A stretch of 64,000 nt of DNA from Desulfobacteraceae bacterium (lineage in GTDB: Bacteria; Desulfobacterota; Desulfobacteria; Desulfobacterales; Desulfobacteraceae). The notes beneath the pieces were generated by a model that was not told the origin of the DNA, did no database searches, and saw nothing but the letters and a program-made list of their open reading frames with translations. Both the position numbers and the translations under genes were made by a program. The stretch is from positions 43,131 through 107,130 of the forward strand of contig QZLA01000384.1 of NCBI GenBank assembly GCA_004796375.1. The letters run 5' to 3'. Below, in pieces: positions 43,344 through 51,939 of the stretch (position 1 is its first letter; each line of letters begins with the position of its first letter).

Positions 43344-44266
43344 TGAAAACAGACAGTAGACTTGAAAAGGTATTTGCCTCTGGAAATCTTGCGGTAACCT
43401 CTGAAGCTGGTCCTCCCCGTGGTGCGGACCCGGAAAAGGTAAAGGAAAAAGCAAAGCATCTGGACGGCTATGTAGATGGTGTAAACATCACGGACAACCA
43501 GACCGCCATGGTCAGAATGTCTTCCATGGCCGCCAGCGTCATTGTAAAACAGATGGGTATGGATCCCATCCTCCAGATGGTTGCCCGAGACCGCAACCGT
43601 CTGGCCATCCAGGCAGATATCCTGGGAGCGTATTCACTGGGGATCAACACCATGCTGTGCCTGTCCGGCGATCATCCCAAATTTGGTGACCATCCCACGG
43701 CCAGCGGCGTGTACGATATCGACTCTGTTCAGATGGTGCAGTGTGTCAGGAAAATGAGGGATGAAGGCAAGTTCCAGGGCGGCGCAGATATTACCAAGCC
43801 TCCCAAGATGTTTATCGGCGCGGCAGCCAATCCCTTTGCCGACCCGTTTGAACTCAGGGTTCTGCGCCTGGCTAAAAAAGCCAGGGCCGGTGCGGATTTT
43901 GTCCAGACCCAGTGTATCTTCAACCTTGACAAGTTTGAGGAATATATGAAAATGGTATGTGACATGGGACTGGATGAACAGATCCACGTCATGGCCGGTA
44001 TCACCCCCATGAAGTCGGCCGGTATGGCCAAATATATGAAGAACAAAGTCCCGGGGATGGATGTTCCGGATGAGGTCATCAAACGGATCGAAGGTGTACC
44101 CAAGGCGGATCAGGCCAAAGAGGGCGTGACCATGGCTGTTGAATTCATTGAACGGCTCAAGGAATGCAAAGGGGTTCACGGATTCCATATCATGGCCATT
44201 GAATGGGAAGAACAGGTTCCGGAAATTGTGGAACGGGCAGGGTTGTATCCCAGACCGGAACTCTAA
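43343..44266 (+). CDS. metF: Methylenetetrahydrofolate reductase
   Basis: A 307-residue MTHFR. TSEAGPPRGADPEKVKEKA carries the conserved Glu. DPILQMVARDRNRLAIQADILGAYSLGI, CLSGDHPKFGDHP and GADFVQTQCIFNLDKFEEYM follow. This is the canonical catalytic MetF of the methyl branch, reducing methylene-THF to methyl-THF or the reverse during acetate oxidation. It is translationally coupled to metV. The MetF-like protein at 38208 is a second member in the same cluster. Confidence 0.94.
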   Translation: MKTDSRLEKVFASGNLAVTSEAGPPRGADPEKVKEKAKHLDGYVDGVNITDNQTAMVRMSSMAASVIVKQMGMDPILQMVARDRNRLAIQADILGAYSLGINTMLCLSGDHPKFGDHPTASGVYDIDSVQMVQCVRKMRDEGKFQGGADITKPPKMFIGAAANPFADPFELRVLRLAKKARAGADFVQTQCIFNLDKFEEYMKMVCDMGLDEQIHVMAGITPMKSAGMAKYMKNKVPGMDVPDEVIKRIEGVPKADQAKEGVTMAVEFIERLKECKGVHGFHIMAIEWEEQVPEIVERAGLYPRPEL

Positions 44267-44306
44267 AGGAATCAATAAGACGACGTTTAAAAAAGGAGCA
44301 CTGACA

Positions 44307-44693
44307 ATGAGTGAAAAACAGCTTATTTTAGTTGTTGATGATGATCCTGATCTGGTGGAAGCGGTTTCAATGAAACTGGAAGCCCTGGGATACCGGGTTG
44401 CCAAGGCTTACGATGGAGTCGAAGCCATGGAGAAAATCAGCGAAGAAAAACCCGCCCTTGTCATCCTTGATGTAATGATGCCCAGAAAGAACGGCTGGGA
44501 AGTCTGTGAAGAGATTAAAAATACTGCGGACATCAAGGACATTACGGTGGTCCTGCTGACTGCGGTTGCTGATTCGGTAAAAACCACCAGCTATACCCAT
44601 GCAGATGGTAAAACCACCCAGGCAGACGATTATATTCCCAAACCCATCGATCTGGATAAATTGATGGATATCGTTAAGGATTACTGCAACTAA
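44307..44693 (+). CDS. Single-domain response regulator (CheY-like)
   Basis: A 128-residue receiver domain. The acidic pocket is VVDDDPD, the phospho-acceptor Asp is in VILDVMMPRKNGW, and the conserved Lys is in YIPKPIDLDKL. There is no output domain. ATG 44307 follows AAAAGGAG. It lies 40 bp after metF, so it may be cotranscribed with the methyl-branch genes, and it precedes two sensor kinases. A hairpin terminator follows. Confidence 0.92.
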   Translation: MSEKQLILVVDDDPDLVEAVSMKLEALGYRVAKAYDGVEAMEKISEEKPALVILDVMMPRKNGWEVCEEIKNTADIKDITVVLLTAVADSVKTTSYTHADGKTTQADDYIPKPIDLDKLMDIVKDYCN

Positions 44694-44722
44694 TCCATCT
44701 GCCGCATAAGCAGCACGGATTC

Positions 44723-44753
44723 GGCGGGGAGGATAATCCTTCCCGCCATTTTG
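44723..44753 (+). terminator. Hairpin terminator after the response regulator
   Basis: GGCGGGGAGGA and TCCTTCCCGCC pair over 11 bp (one G-T) around a TAA loop, followed by ATTTTG. The weak U-run makes termination partial. Confidence 0.55.
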
Positions 44754-44784
44754 ACATGGATGCCGCTCCAATCACCTGTACACT

Positions 44785-45765
44785 ATGACTGCGCACTATA
44801 AAATAAACGGGATACGTCTGAACCGGCATCTGATCGAGTTGACCCGCAAGAACCAAAAGGGTGAAGCGCACATCGGCGGACCCGGCCGGCAGAACTCCGG
44901 GTCTGGTGCGGCCTTATACCAGGGCATGGCCGACCATCAGAAAAACCTGGTTTTATTGGTTCGAAGCGGCATTGAAGACAGTGTGCTTTCCAGCGGTGTC
45001 ATGCAGGCTAAGTATTTTGATCCGGACATCCTGCCGGATCTGATGATTGAGTCATACCGCCAGGTATCCACTGTTTCCATCTATCCCCATAATTATCAAT
45101 TACCGCCTCTTGCGTCACTGCTTTCATTTCTTGACCGGGAACAGCTCAGATTCCGTCAGCTGGTGTCTTCAAACGCCATGCTCACATTTGTGATTGATGC
45201 TCACGGGTGCGATGAATTCGTTGACAGGATCTCTTCGGTGTTTGAGCTGCCCCCGACCCATACGCCCTTTGAGCAGGAGGAGGATGAAGAGCAGGAAGCG
45301 TTCATCCGCAGGAAATATCCTGAAACCCGGGCCAGCTACGTAGAGGCAAAAATAAAAACCTATGGCGTGGTAGCAAAGTCAGGATTGACACTGAGTGTGC
45401 ATGATCTGCCGTTTTTTCAAAACGGGTTGCTGGACAAGGCACTGGCTCCGATCCAGGCTACTGAACAGTTTGTATTCCTGTCTGCCTGGATGAGGGATGG
45501 GACAAACGGGTGTTTTGTTTTGATCACCCAAGATCCTGAAGCGGATGGCCCACGTATCCGTTTACCCGTGGATATGCTGACCATCCAGGGACCGCATTTT
45601 GGCGATCGCTGGGGGATTATACACCGCACCTTTTCATGTCTTCATGACCGTCAGGTGCCGTTGCTGTTTTCCGGATGCACCGGGGCCAGTATTTCACTGG
45701 TATTCAGTCAGGGGATGGGAGAAGAGGCCATTGACGCATTGCAGGACGTGTTTGAAACAGCCTGA
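44785..45765 (+). CDS. Uncharacterised protein with C-terminal ACT-like domain
   Basis: A 326-residue soluble protein. The central part (about 150-200) is acidic (EQEEDEEQE). The last 80 residues contain HFGDRWGIIHRTFSCLHDRQ and VPLLFSGCTGASISLVFSQG, which resemble aspartokinase-type ACT domains. The middle also has an ACT-like hint (TYGVVAKSGLTLSVHD). It may be an amino-acid or metabolite sensor acting with the neighbouring two-component proteins (inference). The start has no clear Shine-Dalgarno sequence. Confidence 0.68.
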   Translation: MTAHYKINGIRLNRHLIELTRKNQKGEAHIGGPGRQNSGSGAALYQGMADHQKNLVLLVRSGIEDSVLSSGVMQAKYFDPDILPDLMIESYRQVSTVSIYPHNYQLPPLASLLSFLDREQLRFRQLVSSNAMLTFVIDAHGCDEFVDRISSVFELPPTHTPFEQEEDEEQEAFIRRKYPETRASYVEAKIKTYGVVAKSGLTLSVHDLPFFQNGLLDKALAPIQATEQFVFLSAWMRDGTNGCFVLITQDPEADGPRIRLPVDMLTIQGPHFGDRWGIIHRTFSCLHDRQVPLLFSGCTGASISLVFSQGMGEEAIDALQDVFETA

Positions 45766-45795
45766 GTTCTGGATAACACATGAGGAGAAGATGAG

Positions 45796-47310
45796 ATGAC
45801 AAAGGATTTGAACATATCAGCAGAGGAGATGTATTGGCGCCTGCGGGTATTTGATTCCCTGTCCTATCCCAGTGTGATCCTCTCCCTGGACAAGACCCTG
45901 ATTGGCGCCAATAAAAAATTCTACGAAAAATTCAATCTGTCTTTCAAGGAGATCTTCGGCAGGAAATGCAACCACATGTTCCTGTTCAAAGACACCCCCT
46001 GCGATTCCGAGGACTGCACCATCAACAAGGTCATTCGGGACAAGAAGAGCCACCGGTTCACGGTCAAGCACCATTATAAGTGGGAAGAGCGGGTGTTCTC
46101 CCCTATCTTTGATGAAACAGGTGAGGTGACTTATATCATCGGCAGCATGCGTGACATCACCCATACCAAATCACTGGAAAGCCAGCTTCACGGGGCCAAG
46201 GAGTTTATCAGCCGGGTGATCTATTCATCAGCCAGTGCCATTGTGGCTGCGGATCGCCAGGGCAATATCAATTTGATGAACTCCATGGCCAGGGAACTGT
46301 TTGGCGATACCTTTGAAAACGGCGGCAACATTAAACATACAGAGCAGTTGTATCCTCCCGGTAAAGCCAAGGAGATCATGCAGATGCTCAGGAATGAAAA
46401 AATCGGGGGGAAAGGGAAGCTGCTGATTCCCAGAACGACGATTATTAATGCCTCAGGGGAAGAGGTGGAGGTGGAGATGTCTGCGGCCATCATCTATGAT
46501 GAAAAGGGCAATGAAACTGCGACCATGGCCATCTACAACGATCTGCGGGATAAGATCCAGGTTGAGCGGGAATTGAAAATGACCCAGAAGCAGCTGGCTC
46601 AATCTGAAAAGATGGCGTCCCTCGGCCGGCTTGCCGCCGGTGTTGCCCATGAGATCAATAATCCTCTGACCGGAATCCTGTTTTACGCCAGCCTGCTTTC
46701 CGAGCGCTCCGACCTGGATGAAAGCGTGAGTGAAGATTTAGGGTGCATCATTGAAGATGCCAACCGGTGCAAGGAAATTGTGAAAAGCCTGTTGGTCTAT
46801 TCGAGGAGTGCAGACACCAAGAAAAATATTGTACAGCTCAATGATATCGTAGAGCAGAGTCTGAAGCTGATCCGGGACCAGAAAAAATTCAGGAATATCA
46901 AGATCAAGAAGCATCTGTCAGATGAGATGATGCTCATCAATGCCGATACCAGCAAGCTCAACCAGGTGGTGATCAACCTGGTGATGAATGCCGTGGATTC
47001 CATGGATGACTCAGGGGCTATCACACTGACAACTTACAAGGAACGGGTGCTCAATAAAGTGTTTTTAGAGGTAAAGGATACGGGCAAAGGTATCCCGCGC
47101 GAACACCTGTCAAAGATTTTTGACCCTTTTTTCACGACCAAGGAAGTGGGCAAAAGCACGGGCCTCGGGCTGAGTATCGTTTACGGCATCCTTGAAGAGC
47201 ATGACGCCACAATTTCGGTCAAGAAAACCGGGGATAAGGGAACCACGTTTATTGTGGAGTTCCCCATGTACCGGTCGGACCAGCTGGCCCAGGGAATCTG
47301 CAAGGCCTGA
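45796..47310 (+). CDS. PAS-domain sensor histidine kinase (soluble)
   Basis: A 504-residue kinase without membrane segments. Two PAS domains (about 15-120 and 135-255); the first contains the cysteine set [17 protein letters not shown] seen in PAS domains of sulfate reducers, possibly metal- or redox-responsive. The HisKA box is [14 protein letters not shown]. The ATPase domain has [18 protein letters not shown] and [10 protein letters not shown]. The start at 45796 follows GAGGAG. It is 30 bp after the ACT-like protein and probably pairs with the receiver proteins around it. Confidence 0.93.
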   Translation: MTKDLNISAEEMYWRLRVFDSLSYPSVILSLDKTLIGANKKFYEKFNLSFKEIFGRKCNHMFLFKDTPCDSEDCTINKVIRDKKSHRFTVKHHYKWEERVFSPIFDETGEVTYIIGSMRDITHTKSLESQLHGAKEFISRVIYSSASAIVAADRQGNINLMNSMARELFGDTFENGGNIKHTEQLYPPGKAKEIMQMLRNEKIGGKGKLLIPRTTIINASGEEVEVEMSAAIIYDEKGNETATMAIYNDLRDKIQVERELKMTQKQLAQSEKMASLGRLAAGVAHEINNPLTGILFYASLLSERSDLDESVSEDLGCIIEDANRCKEIVKSLLVYSRSADTKKNIVQLNDIVEQSLKLIRDQKKFRNIKIKKHLSDEMMLINADTSKLNQVVINLVMNAVDSMDDSGAITLTTYKERVLNKVFLEVKDTGKGIPREHLSKIFDPFFTTKEVGKSTGLGLSIVYGILEEHDATISVKKTGDKGTTFIVEFPMYRSDQLAQGICKA

Positions 47311-47359
47311 AAATTGTCCTCAAACCATAGACAATATACCAAAGCAAATACAGACTGAC

Positions 47360-48859
47360 ATGAATGACCATAATAAAGATTCAATCAAACAGAGTGTAAA
47401 AGATGTATTTTTCCAGCCTAAAGTGCTGGTCGTGGATGATGAGGTCCGCATACAGAAGGCCTGTCAGCGACTGCTGACTGAAGAGGGCTGTGATGTCGAG
47501 ATCGCGGAGAACGGGATTATCGGGCTTGAGAAAATCGACCAGACGCATTTTGATATCGTGCTGCTGGACTTGATGATGCCGGGTATGTCCGGGGTTGATG
47601 TCCTCAAAAAGGTCAAATCAAGGCACCCGGATACGGTGGTGATTGTCATTACCGGATACGCCACCCTTGAGCATTCCATTGAAACCATGAAAACCGGTGC
47701 ATTTGATTTTTTATCCAAACCCTTTTCTCCCCAGGAGCTCAGGGTGGTTATTTCCAAAGCCATCGAATTTTTAAGAACCCTGCAGGATATTGCCACGGAG
47801 AAATCCAGGATGCGGGTCATGATCAATACCCTGAACAACGGGGTGTTGACCACGGATAATCAGAAACGGGTCGCCCTGGCCAACCCGGCGTTTTTGAAGA
47901 TGATCGGCTGCAAGAAAAACTCGGTCATCGGCCAGCATGTATCCGGTATTATCAAGGATGAACGCCTGCTGGAGATGATCGATCATGCCATTTCCCAGAG
48001 TGAGGATACATTTGCCGAAATTACGGATGAAATCAGTTTTACCCCGGACAGTGAAGAGGAGAAGATCATCGGTGTCCGGTGTATCCCTTTCCGGGACCGG
48101 TTGAACCGGAACCTGGGATCCGTGACCGTGTTCCATGACATCACCTCCCTGAAGCGGGTAGATCAGCTCAAGTCGGAATTTGTCTCCATGGTGGCCCATG
48201 AGATCAAGAGCCCGCTGAACTCCATCCTCATGCAGCTCAACGTGATGCTTGACGGACTTGCCGGAGAGCTGACCGAAAAGCAGACCGAGATACTTTCAAG
48301 AAGCTGCGATCGGATCAAGTCCCTGACCAACCTGTCCTCGGAACTTCTGGATCTGTCCAAAATTGAATCCGGCCTGATCAACCAGGATCGTGAGGAACTG
48401 AACCTGGTCGAGCTGATACAGGGGCAGGTGGACCTGCACGCTGAAAAGGCCAGACAGCATTCCATCGAGCTTGAGATGAGTGCCGAAGAAACTGATATCC
48501 CCATGCTCGGGAACCGTATCAACATTGAAGAGGTCGTGTCCAACCTCATTTCCAATGCCATCCGGTACAGCCCTGACGGTGGACGGATTTTTGTGACTGC
48601 CCGGGCAAAAAAGGACAGCCTGATGATTTCGGTACAGGATACCGGCCTGGGAATTCCCCAGGCAGAACTTCCCAATATCTTTGACCGTTTCTTCAGGGTG
48701 AAGAATGAAAAAACCCGATTCATCAACGGCACCGGGCTGGGCCTGACCATTGTCAAGAAAATTGTGGAAGCCCACCACGGAACCATTGAGGTAGACAGTG
48801 AAGAGGGCAAGGGGACTTGCTTTTCCATCTTTTTCCCCAAGTCAGAGTATAAGATTTAA
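47360..48859 (+). CDS. Receiver-PAS-histidine kinase hybrid
   Basis: A 499-residue protein starting at ATG 47360. An N-terminal receiver domain (about 20-140) has VVDDEVRIQKAC and Asp in LLDLMMPGMSGVD. A PAS domain follows (about 165-275), then HisKA with MVAHEIKSPLNSIL and an ATPase domain (NLISNAIRYSP, DTGLGIP, GTGLGLTIVKKI). The receiver-first architecture suggests it is itself a phosphorelay target, perhaps of the upstream PAS kinase. No membrane segment. Confidence 0.92.
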   Translation: MNDHNKDSIKQSVKDVFFQPKVLVVDDEVRIQKACQRLLTEEGCDVEIAENGIIGLEKIDQTHFDIVLLDLMMPGMSGVDVLKKVKSRHPDTVVIVITGYATLEHSIETMKTGAFDFLSKPFSPQELRVVISKAIEFLRTLQDIATEKSRMRVMINTLNNGVLTTDNQKRVALANPAFLKMIGCKKNSVIGQHVSGIIKDERLLEMIDHAISQSEDTFAEITDEISFTPDSEEEKIIGVRCIPFRDRLNRNLGSVTVFHDITSLKRVDQLKSEFVSMVAHEIKSPLNSILMQLNVMLDGLAGELTEKQTEILSRSCDRIKSLTNLSSELLDLSKIESGLINQDREELNLVELIQGQVDLHAEKARQHSIELEMSAEETDIPMLGNRINIEEVVSNLISNAIRYSPDGGRIFVTARAKKDSLMISVQDTGLGIPQAELPNIFDRFFRVKNEKTRFINGTGLGLTIVKKIVEAHHGTIEVDSEEGKGTCFSIFFPKSEYKI

Positions 48860-48926
48860 GCACAGATAAATCGGTTTATTATCATCTGTCAACCGGCGCG
48901 CGCCCGGATGGGAGAACTGTTTTTTG

Positions 48927-48955
48927 TTGACATTATCTTGGTACATTGGTAACAA
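48927..48955 (+). promoter_or_regulatory. Candidate sigma-70 promoter for the MFS gene
   Basis: TTGACA (48927-48932), a 17-bp spacer, TAACAA (48950-48955), about 50 bp before the ATG at 49007. Confidence 0.45.
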
Positions 48956-49006
48956 TATATTTTTTCATGGGTGATACAAATTCTATCAAGGTAATGGAAA
49001 CGGGTT

Positions 49007-50212
49007 ATGAATCAAAACTTTTACCTGCTTCTGGCAGGTCAGCTGGTTTCCCAGGTCGGGGACAAATTTCACATGATCGCCATCGCGTTCTGGGTACTCA
49101 AAACCACCGGATCGTCGGCACAGATGGGCGCTGTATTGGCCGCGTCCCTGGTTCCGTCACTTCTTTTGGGGTTCATTTCCGGCGCGGTGATTGACCGGTT
49201 TAACCGCAAATTTATCATTGTCGGAACGGATATGTTCCGGGGCATTATCATTGGGTTGTTCGCAGTATTGTTTTATCTCGGGGAGATCAACCTGACGGTG
49301 ATCCTGATCATGCAGGTGCTGCTGTCAGTCAATGCGGCATTCTTTGATCCGGCTATACCGGCAATCATTCCGACCATCGTAGCTAAGGAGGACCTGGCAG
49401 CGGCAAACTCCTATCACCAGTTCATCAACGGGTTTTCAACCATTGCCGGGGCATTCCTGGGTGGTATACTGGTATCCATGGCAGGGTACCTGGCGGTTTT
49501 CGTATTGAATGCGGTGTCATTCATGCTGTCAGCACTGTTTGAGGGGTTTATCCGGATTCCGCAAGGTAACGGGATTGAATCAGGTGATGGGTTTCGGGTG
49601 CGGGCGCTGTTCAGGGACATGAAGGCGGGATACCGTTATTTATTGTCCAACTCAAATTTTATCCTGTTGCTGATCATGGTGATGGTGATCCATTTTTTTG
49701 TCGGGTCCATTGAAGTCATGATGCCGGTGATTGCCCAAGAGATTGCCGGTGAGAGCGGCGGTGCTCGAGTTCTGGGGTTTCTTCAATCCGCCTTTGGTGC
49801 GGGAACAGTTGGTGTGGCATTGTTGATCGGGATACTCACCCGGTTCAAGGCGGGAAAAGCCACCCTGTTTGGGGCGGTGTTCTGCATCGGGGTGGTATAC
49901 ATGGGAGGCGCCATGGTAAACCCGGAAACCACAGGCGCATTCTGGTTGTTTGTGTGCCTGCTGTTTCTCCTGGGTGGCAGTATTATCTGTGCCGGGATCT
50001 CTTTTCGGACCATGCTGCAAATGGGGATTGACAATGATTTTGCAGGACGGGTGTTTGCTGTCGCCGGATCACTGGGAAACGGTTCCATTCCGCTGGCCAT
50101 GATCAGTTATGGGATGTTAATGGAGGTCATGCCTTACCGGTTATTACTGATGGTCTCAGGCATGCTGCTGCTGCCGTTAAGCCTCTATTCATACATGAAA
50201 TACCGGGGATGA
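49007..50212 (+). CDS. Major facilitator superfamily exporter (MFS_3/EntS-like)
   Basis: A 401-residue transporter with about 11-12 hydrophobic segments. It begins NFYLLLAGQLVSQVGDKFHMIAIAFWVLKTTGSSAQMG, typical of the MFS_3 group of enterobactin- or macrolide-type exporters. The cytoplasmic loop motif GAVIDRFNRKFIIV is the MFS motif A. Start ATG 49007 lies just after a weak GGAAACGGG. Substrate unknown. The small gene after it may be in the same unit. Confidence 0.9.
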   Translation: MNQNFYLLLAGQLVSQVGDKFHMIAIAFWVLKTTGSSAQMGAVLAASLVPSLLLGFISGAVIDRFNRKFIIVGTDMFRGIIIGLFAVLFYLGEINLTVILIMQVLLSVNAAFFDPAIPAIIPTIVAKEDLAAANSYHQFINGFSTIAGAFLGGILVSMAGYLAVFVLNAVSFMLSALFEGFIRIPQGNGIESGDGFRVRALFRDMKAGYRYLLSNSNFILLLIMVMVIHFFVGSIEVMMPVIAQEIAGESGGARVLGFLQSAFGAGTVGVALLIGILTRFKAGKATLFGAVFCIGVVYMGGAMVNPETTGAFWLFVCLLFLLGGSIICAGISFRTMLQMGIDNDFAGRVFAVAGSLGNGSIPLAMISYGMLMEVMPYRLLLMVSGMLLLPLSLYSYMKYRG

Positions 50213-50246
50213 CGATGAATCCTAAATATCAAATAAGGAGAACAGA

Positions 50247-50501
50247 TTGACTGAAACGAACCGAAAAAAGGTCGAGCGGGTCCAGACCGGGGTACGGATT
50301 GAGAAACGGTTGCTCAAGGTTCTCAAGGGATTGGCCGAGTATCACGACATGTCCCTTGGTGATCTTCTGGAGGGGATTGTGCTGCATGTTTTTGAAGGTA
50401 AAACACCGTTTGATGATAAAAATCTTTCACGCATTGCAGAACTCAAAAAGATCTATGAGCTGGATCTGACGTCAAAGGACAGCCACCGCCTCATCGAGTG
50501 A
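50247..50501 (+). CDS. Small ribbon-helix-helix-like protein
   Basis: An 84-residue basic protein with a TTG start preceded by AAGGAG. QTGVRIEKRLLKVLKGLAEYHDMSLGDLLEGIVLHVF has the strand-helix-helix pattern of RHH/CopG-like DNA-binding proteins. It has no toxin partner next to it, so it is more likely a regulator than an antitoxin. Gap to the MFS gene: 34 bp. Confidence 0.7.
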   Translation: MTETNRKKVERVQTGVRIEKRLLKVLKGLAEYHDMSLGDLLEGIVLHVFEGKTPFDDKNLSRIAELKKIYELDLTSKDSHRLIE

Positions 50502-50651
50502 TATCCTGTTTCACCGAGGCTTCAGCCCTTGAAAATGAGACCGGCGATCAAGATGACGACAATAGAGGTTTTGAAATATCAACCAGCAGATCTCCAATTG
50601 ATCTTGTCAAGGCATCCGATTAAGTTGATGGATTGGATAAATATCCGTCAT

Positions 50652-50836
50652 TAAAATTGAAAAGCCGGACGTTGTGGACGCCGGCTTAATGAGGGGGGAA
50701 GGAGCCTGCTCTGCGGGGTCAGGACAGAGCAGGCTAAGGATAATGTTTGCCAAGGAGATGGGGTTTGTTTTTTGATAAAAACAACTTCCTGTCATTATCC
50801 AAAAAACTGATTCATGATTAAGCTAATCTATAGTTG
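50652..50836 (-). ncRNA. Candidate small RNA (about 185 nt) with C-rich linker and terminator
   Basis: On the minus strand, a promoter at 50871-50843 leads into a region without a credible gene. It folds into an 11-bp hairpin (AGCCTGCTCTG/CAGAGCAGGCT, 50703-50735), then a single-stranded CTCCTTCCCCCC stretch. It ends at a second hairpin (AAGCCGG/CCGGCTT, 50662-50687) followed by TTCAATTTT, a plausible terminator. The C-rich linker is complementary to Shine-Dalgarno sequences, as in UCCC-type regulatory RNAs. A 62-codon frame crosses both hairpins but has no good ribosome site. Confidence 0.5.
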
Positions 50837-50842
50837 AGAATG

Positions 50843-50871
50843 AATCTATCACGGGTATTTCGATATGTCAA
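50843..50871 (-). promoter_or_regulatory. Sigma-70 promoter of the candidate small RNA
   Basis: Minus strand: TTGACA (50871-50866), a 17-bp spacer, TAGATT (50848-50843). No gene follows within 180 bp, which supports a noncoding transcript. Confidence 0.5.
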
Positions 50872-50906
50872 CAAAAACATAACGATTTTTTGTTAATTTT
50901 GAAAAA

Positions 50907-50921
50907 CAGGTAATTTACCTG
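50907..50921. promoter_or_regulatory. Palindromic operator candidate
   Basis: CAGGTAATTTACCTG: perfect 7-bp arms around one base. It lies upstream of both the candidate sRNA promoter and the thymidylate-synthase-like gene. Confidence 0.4.
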
Positions 50922-50967
50922 AAATGAAATAAATTTTGTATTTGAAATCAGGAGGTTATATTTTAGG

Positions 50968-50986
50968 ATATAAATAGTATTTATAT
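50968..50986. promoter_or_regulatory. AT-rich palindromic operator candidate
   Basis: ATATAAATAGTATTTATAT: perfect 9-bp arms around a central G, about 150 bp upstream of the thymidylate-synthase-like gene. It may be a regulator site for the 51133-53044 operon. Confidence 0.35.
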
Positions 50987-51132
50987 TGTATGCATAATGT
51001 ATCCTGGATTTGTATGGTTTTTCGATTTCCATGAGGTGCATTATTCAGGGGGTTAATATTTTGGTTGTCATCAATGGGTTTAACCGCTATAAACTTGAGT
51101 GCATTGTAAAGAAATCTTACAAGGAGAACACT

Positions 51133-51939
51133 ATGCTCAATCCGTTGTTTATTAAAGCAACCAGTTTATCCGATGCCTGGTTTCAGGCTTTATATAAATG
51201 TGTTGAACAGGGCCGTGCGTTTGAGATCAGCCGGGGGTCATTTGAGGGCCAGAAGCGCCTGGAATTTGACTTCATGACCATACATATCACCCATCCCTCA
51301 AGTATTCCTCTGCTGCCCAAGGTGAATCCGGCTCTTGGATTTCCCGATCCTGTTGAGGACGATTACCTGGACGATTATCTGCCCTACCTCATGACCGGGG
51401 AGGAGAAAGAGGGAGAATCTTACACCTATGGGCAGCGGATCTGTAAATGCGAGTTGTCCTATTTGCCTTCAGAATACCGTGAGCTTTCCAATATCCTGAT
51501 CCAGGAGCCGGATATCTGGGAGAACCGGGATATGGTGATCCAGGAGGCGGGAGAGTATTTTGTGAACCAGATGGAGATGATGATCTGGACCTATAAAAAC
51601 AAGGGGCACCGGAATAACCAGATGATTCTCCAGGTCGGGTCACCCGCAGACATGGTGCTGCAGGATCCGCCCTGCCTGAGGCATATCGATACCCGGATCC
51701 AGGACGGAAAGCTACATTTCTTTCCCTACTTCAGATCATGGGACCTGTATGGCGGGTTTCCGGCCAACCTGGCGGCCATTGAGATGATGAAACAGTATTG
51801 TGCCGAACAGATCGGTGTGGAGAATGGGGAAATCATCGCCTCGTCAAAAGGCCTTCATATCTATGACTACGTGTTTGAGATTGCCGAGGCCATCCGCGGC
51901 AGGTCCATGGATGAGTTCAGGAAGGAATCGGTGGGGTAA
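51133..51939 (+). CDS. Divergent thymidylate synthase-like (ThyA-fold) protein
   Basis: A 268-residue protein. ATG 51133 follows AAGGAG. The C-terminal half matches the ThyA core: catalytic-type Cys181 in LQDPPCLRHID, then FRSWDLYGGFPANLAAIEMM (equivalent of RSxDxxLGxPFN) and GLHIYDYVFEIAE (HIY nucleotide-binding motif). The N-terminal half is unlike bacterial ThyA and closer in size to archaeal-type proteins. It may methylate dUMP or hydroxymethylate another pyrimidine. It overlaps an MBL hydrolase gene by 1 bp and is followed by a ModE-type regulator, an unusual setting for a housekeeping thymidylate synthase. Confidence 0.78.
   Translation: MLNPLFIKATSLSDAWFQALYKCVEQGRAFEISRGSFEGQKRLEFDFMTIHITHPSSIPLLPKVNPALGFPDPVEDDYLDDYLPYLMTGEEKEGESYTYGQRICKCELSYLPSEYRELSNILIQEPDIWENRDMVIQEAGEYFVNQMEMMIWTYKNKGHRNNQMILQVGSPADMVLQDPPCLRHIDTRIQDGKLHFFPYFRSWDLYGGFPANLAAIEMMKQYCAEQIGVENGEIIASSKGLHIYDYVFEIAEAIRGRSMDEFRKESVG

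Noticed and set aside
50607..50795. Minus-strand frame of 62 codons
   Set aside because: It runs through two strong hairpins and has no good Shine-Dalgarno sequence. The region is better explained as a small RNA.
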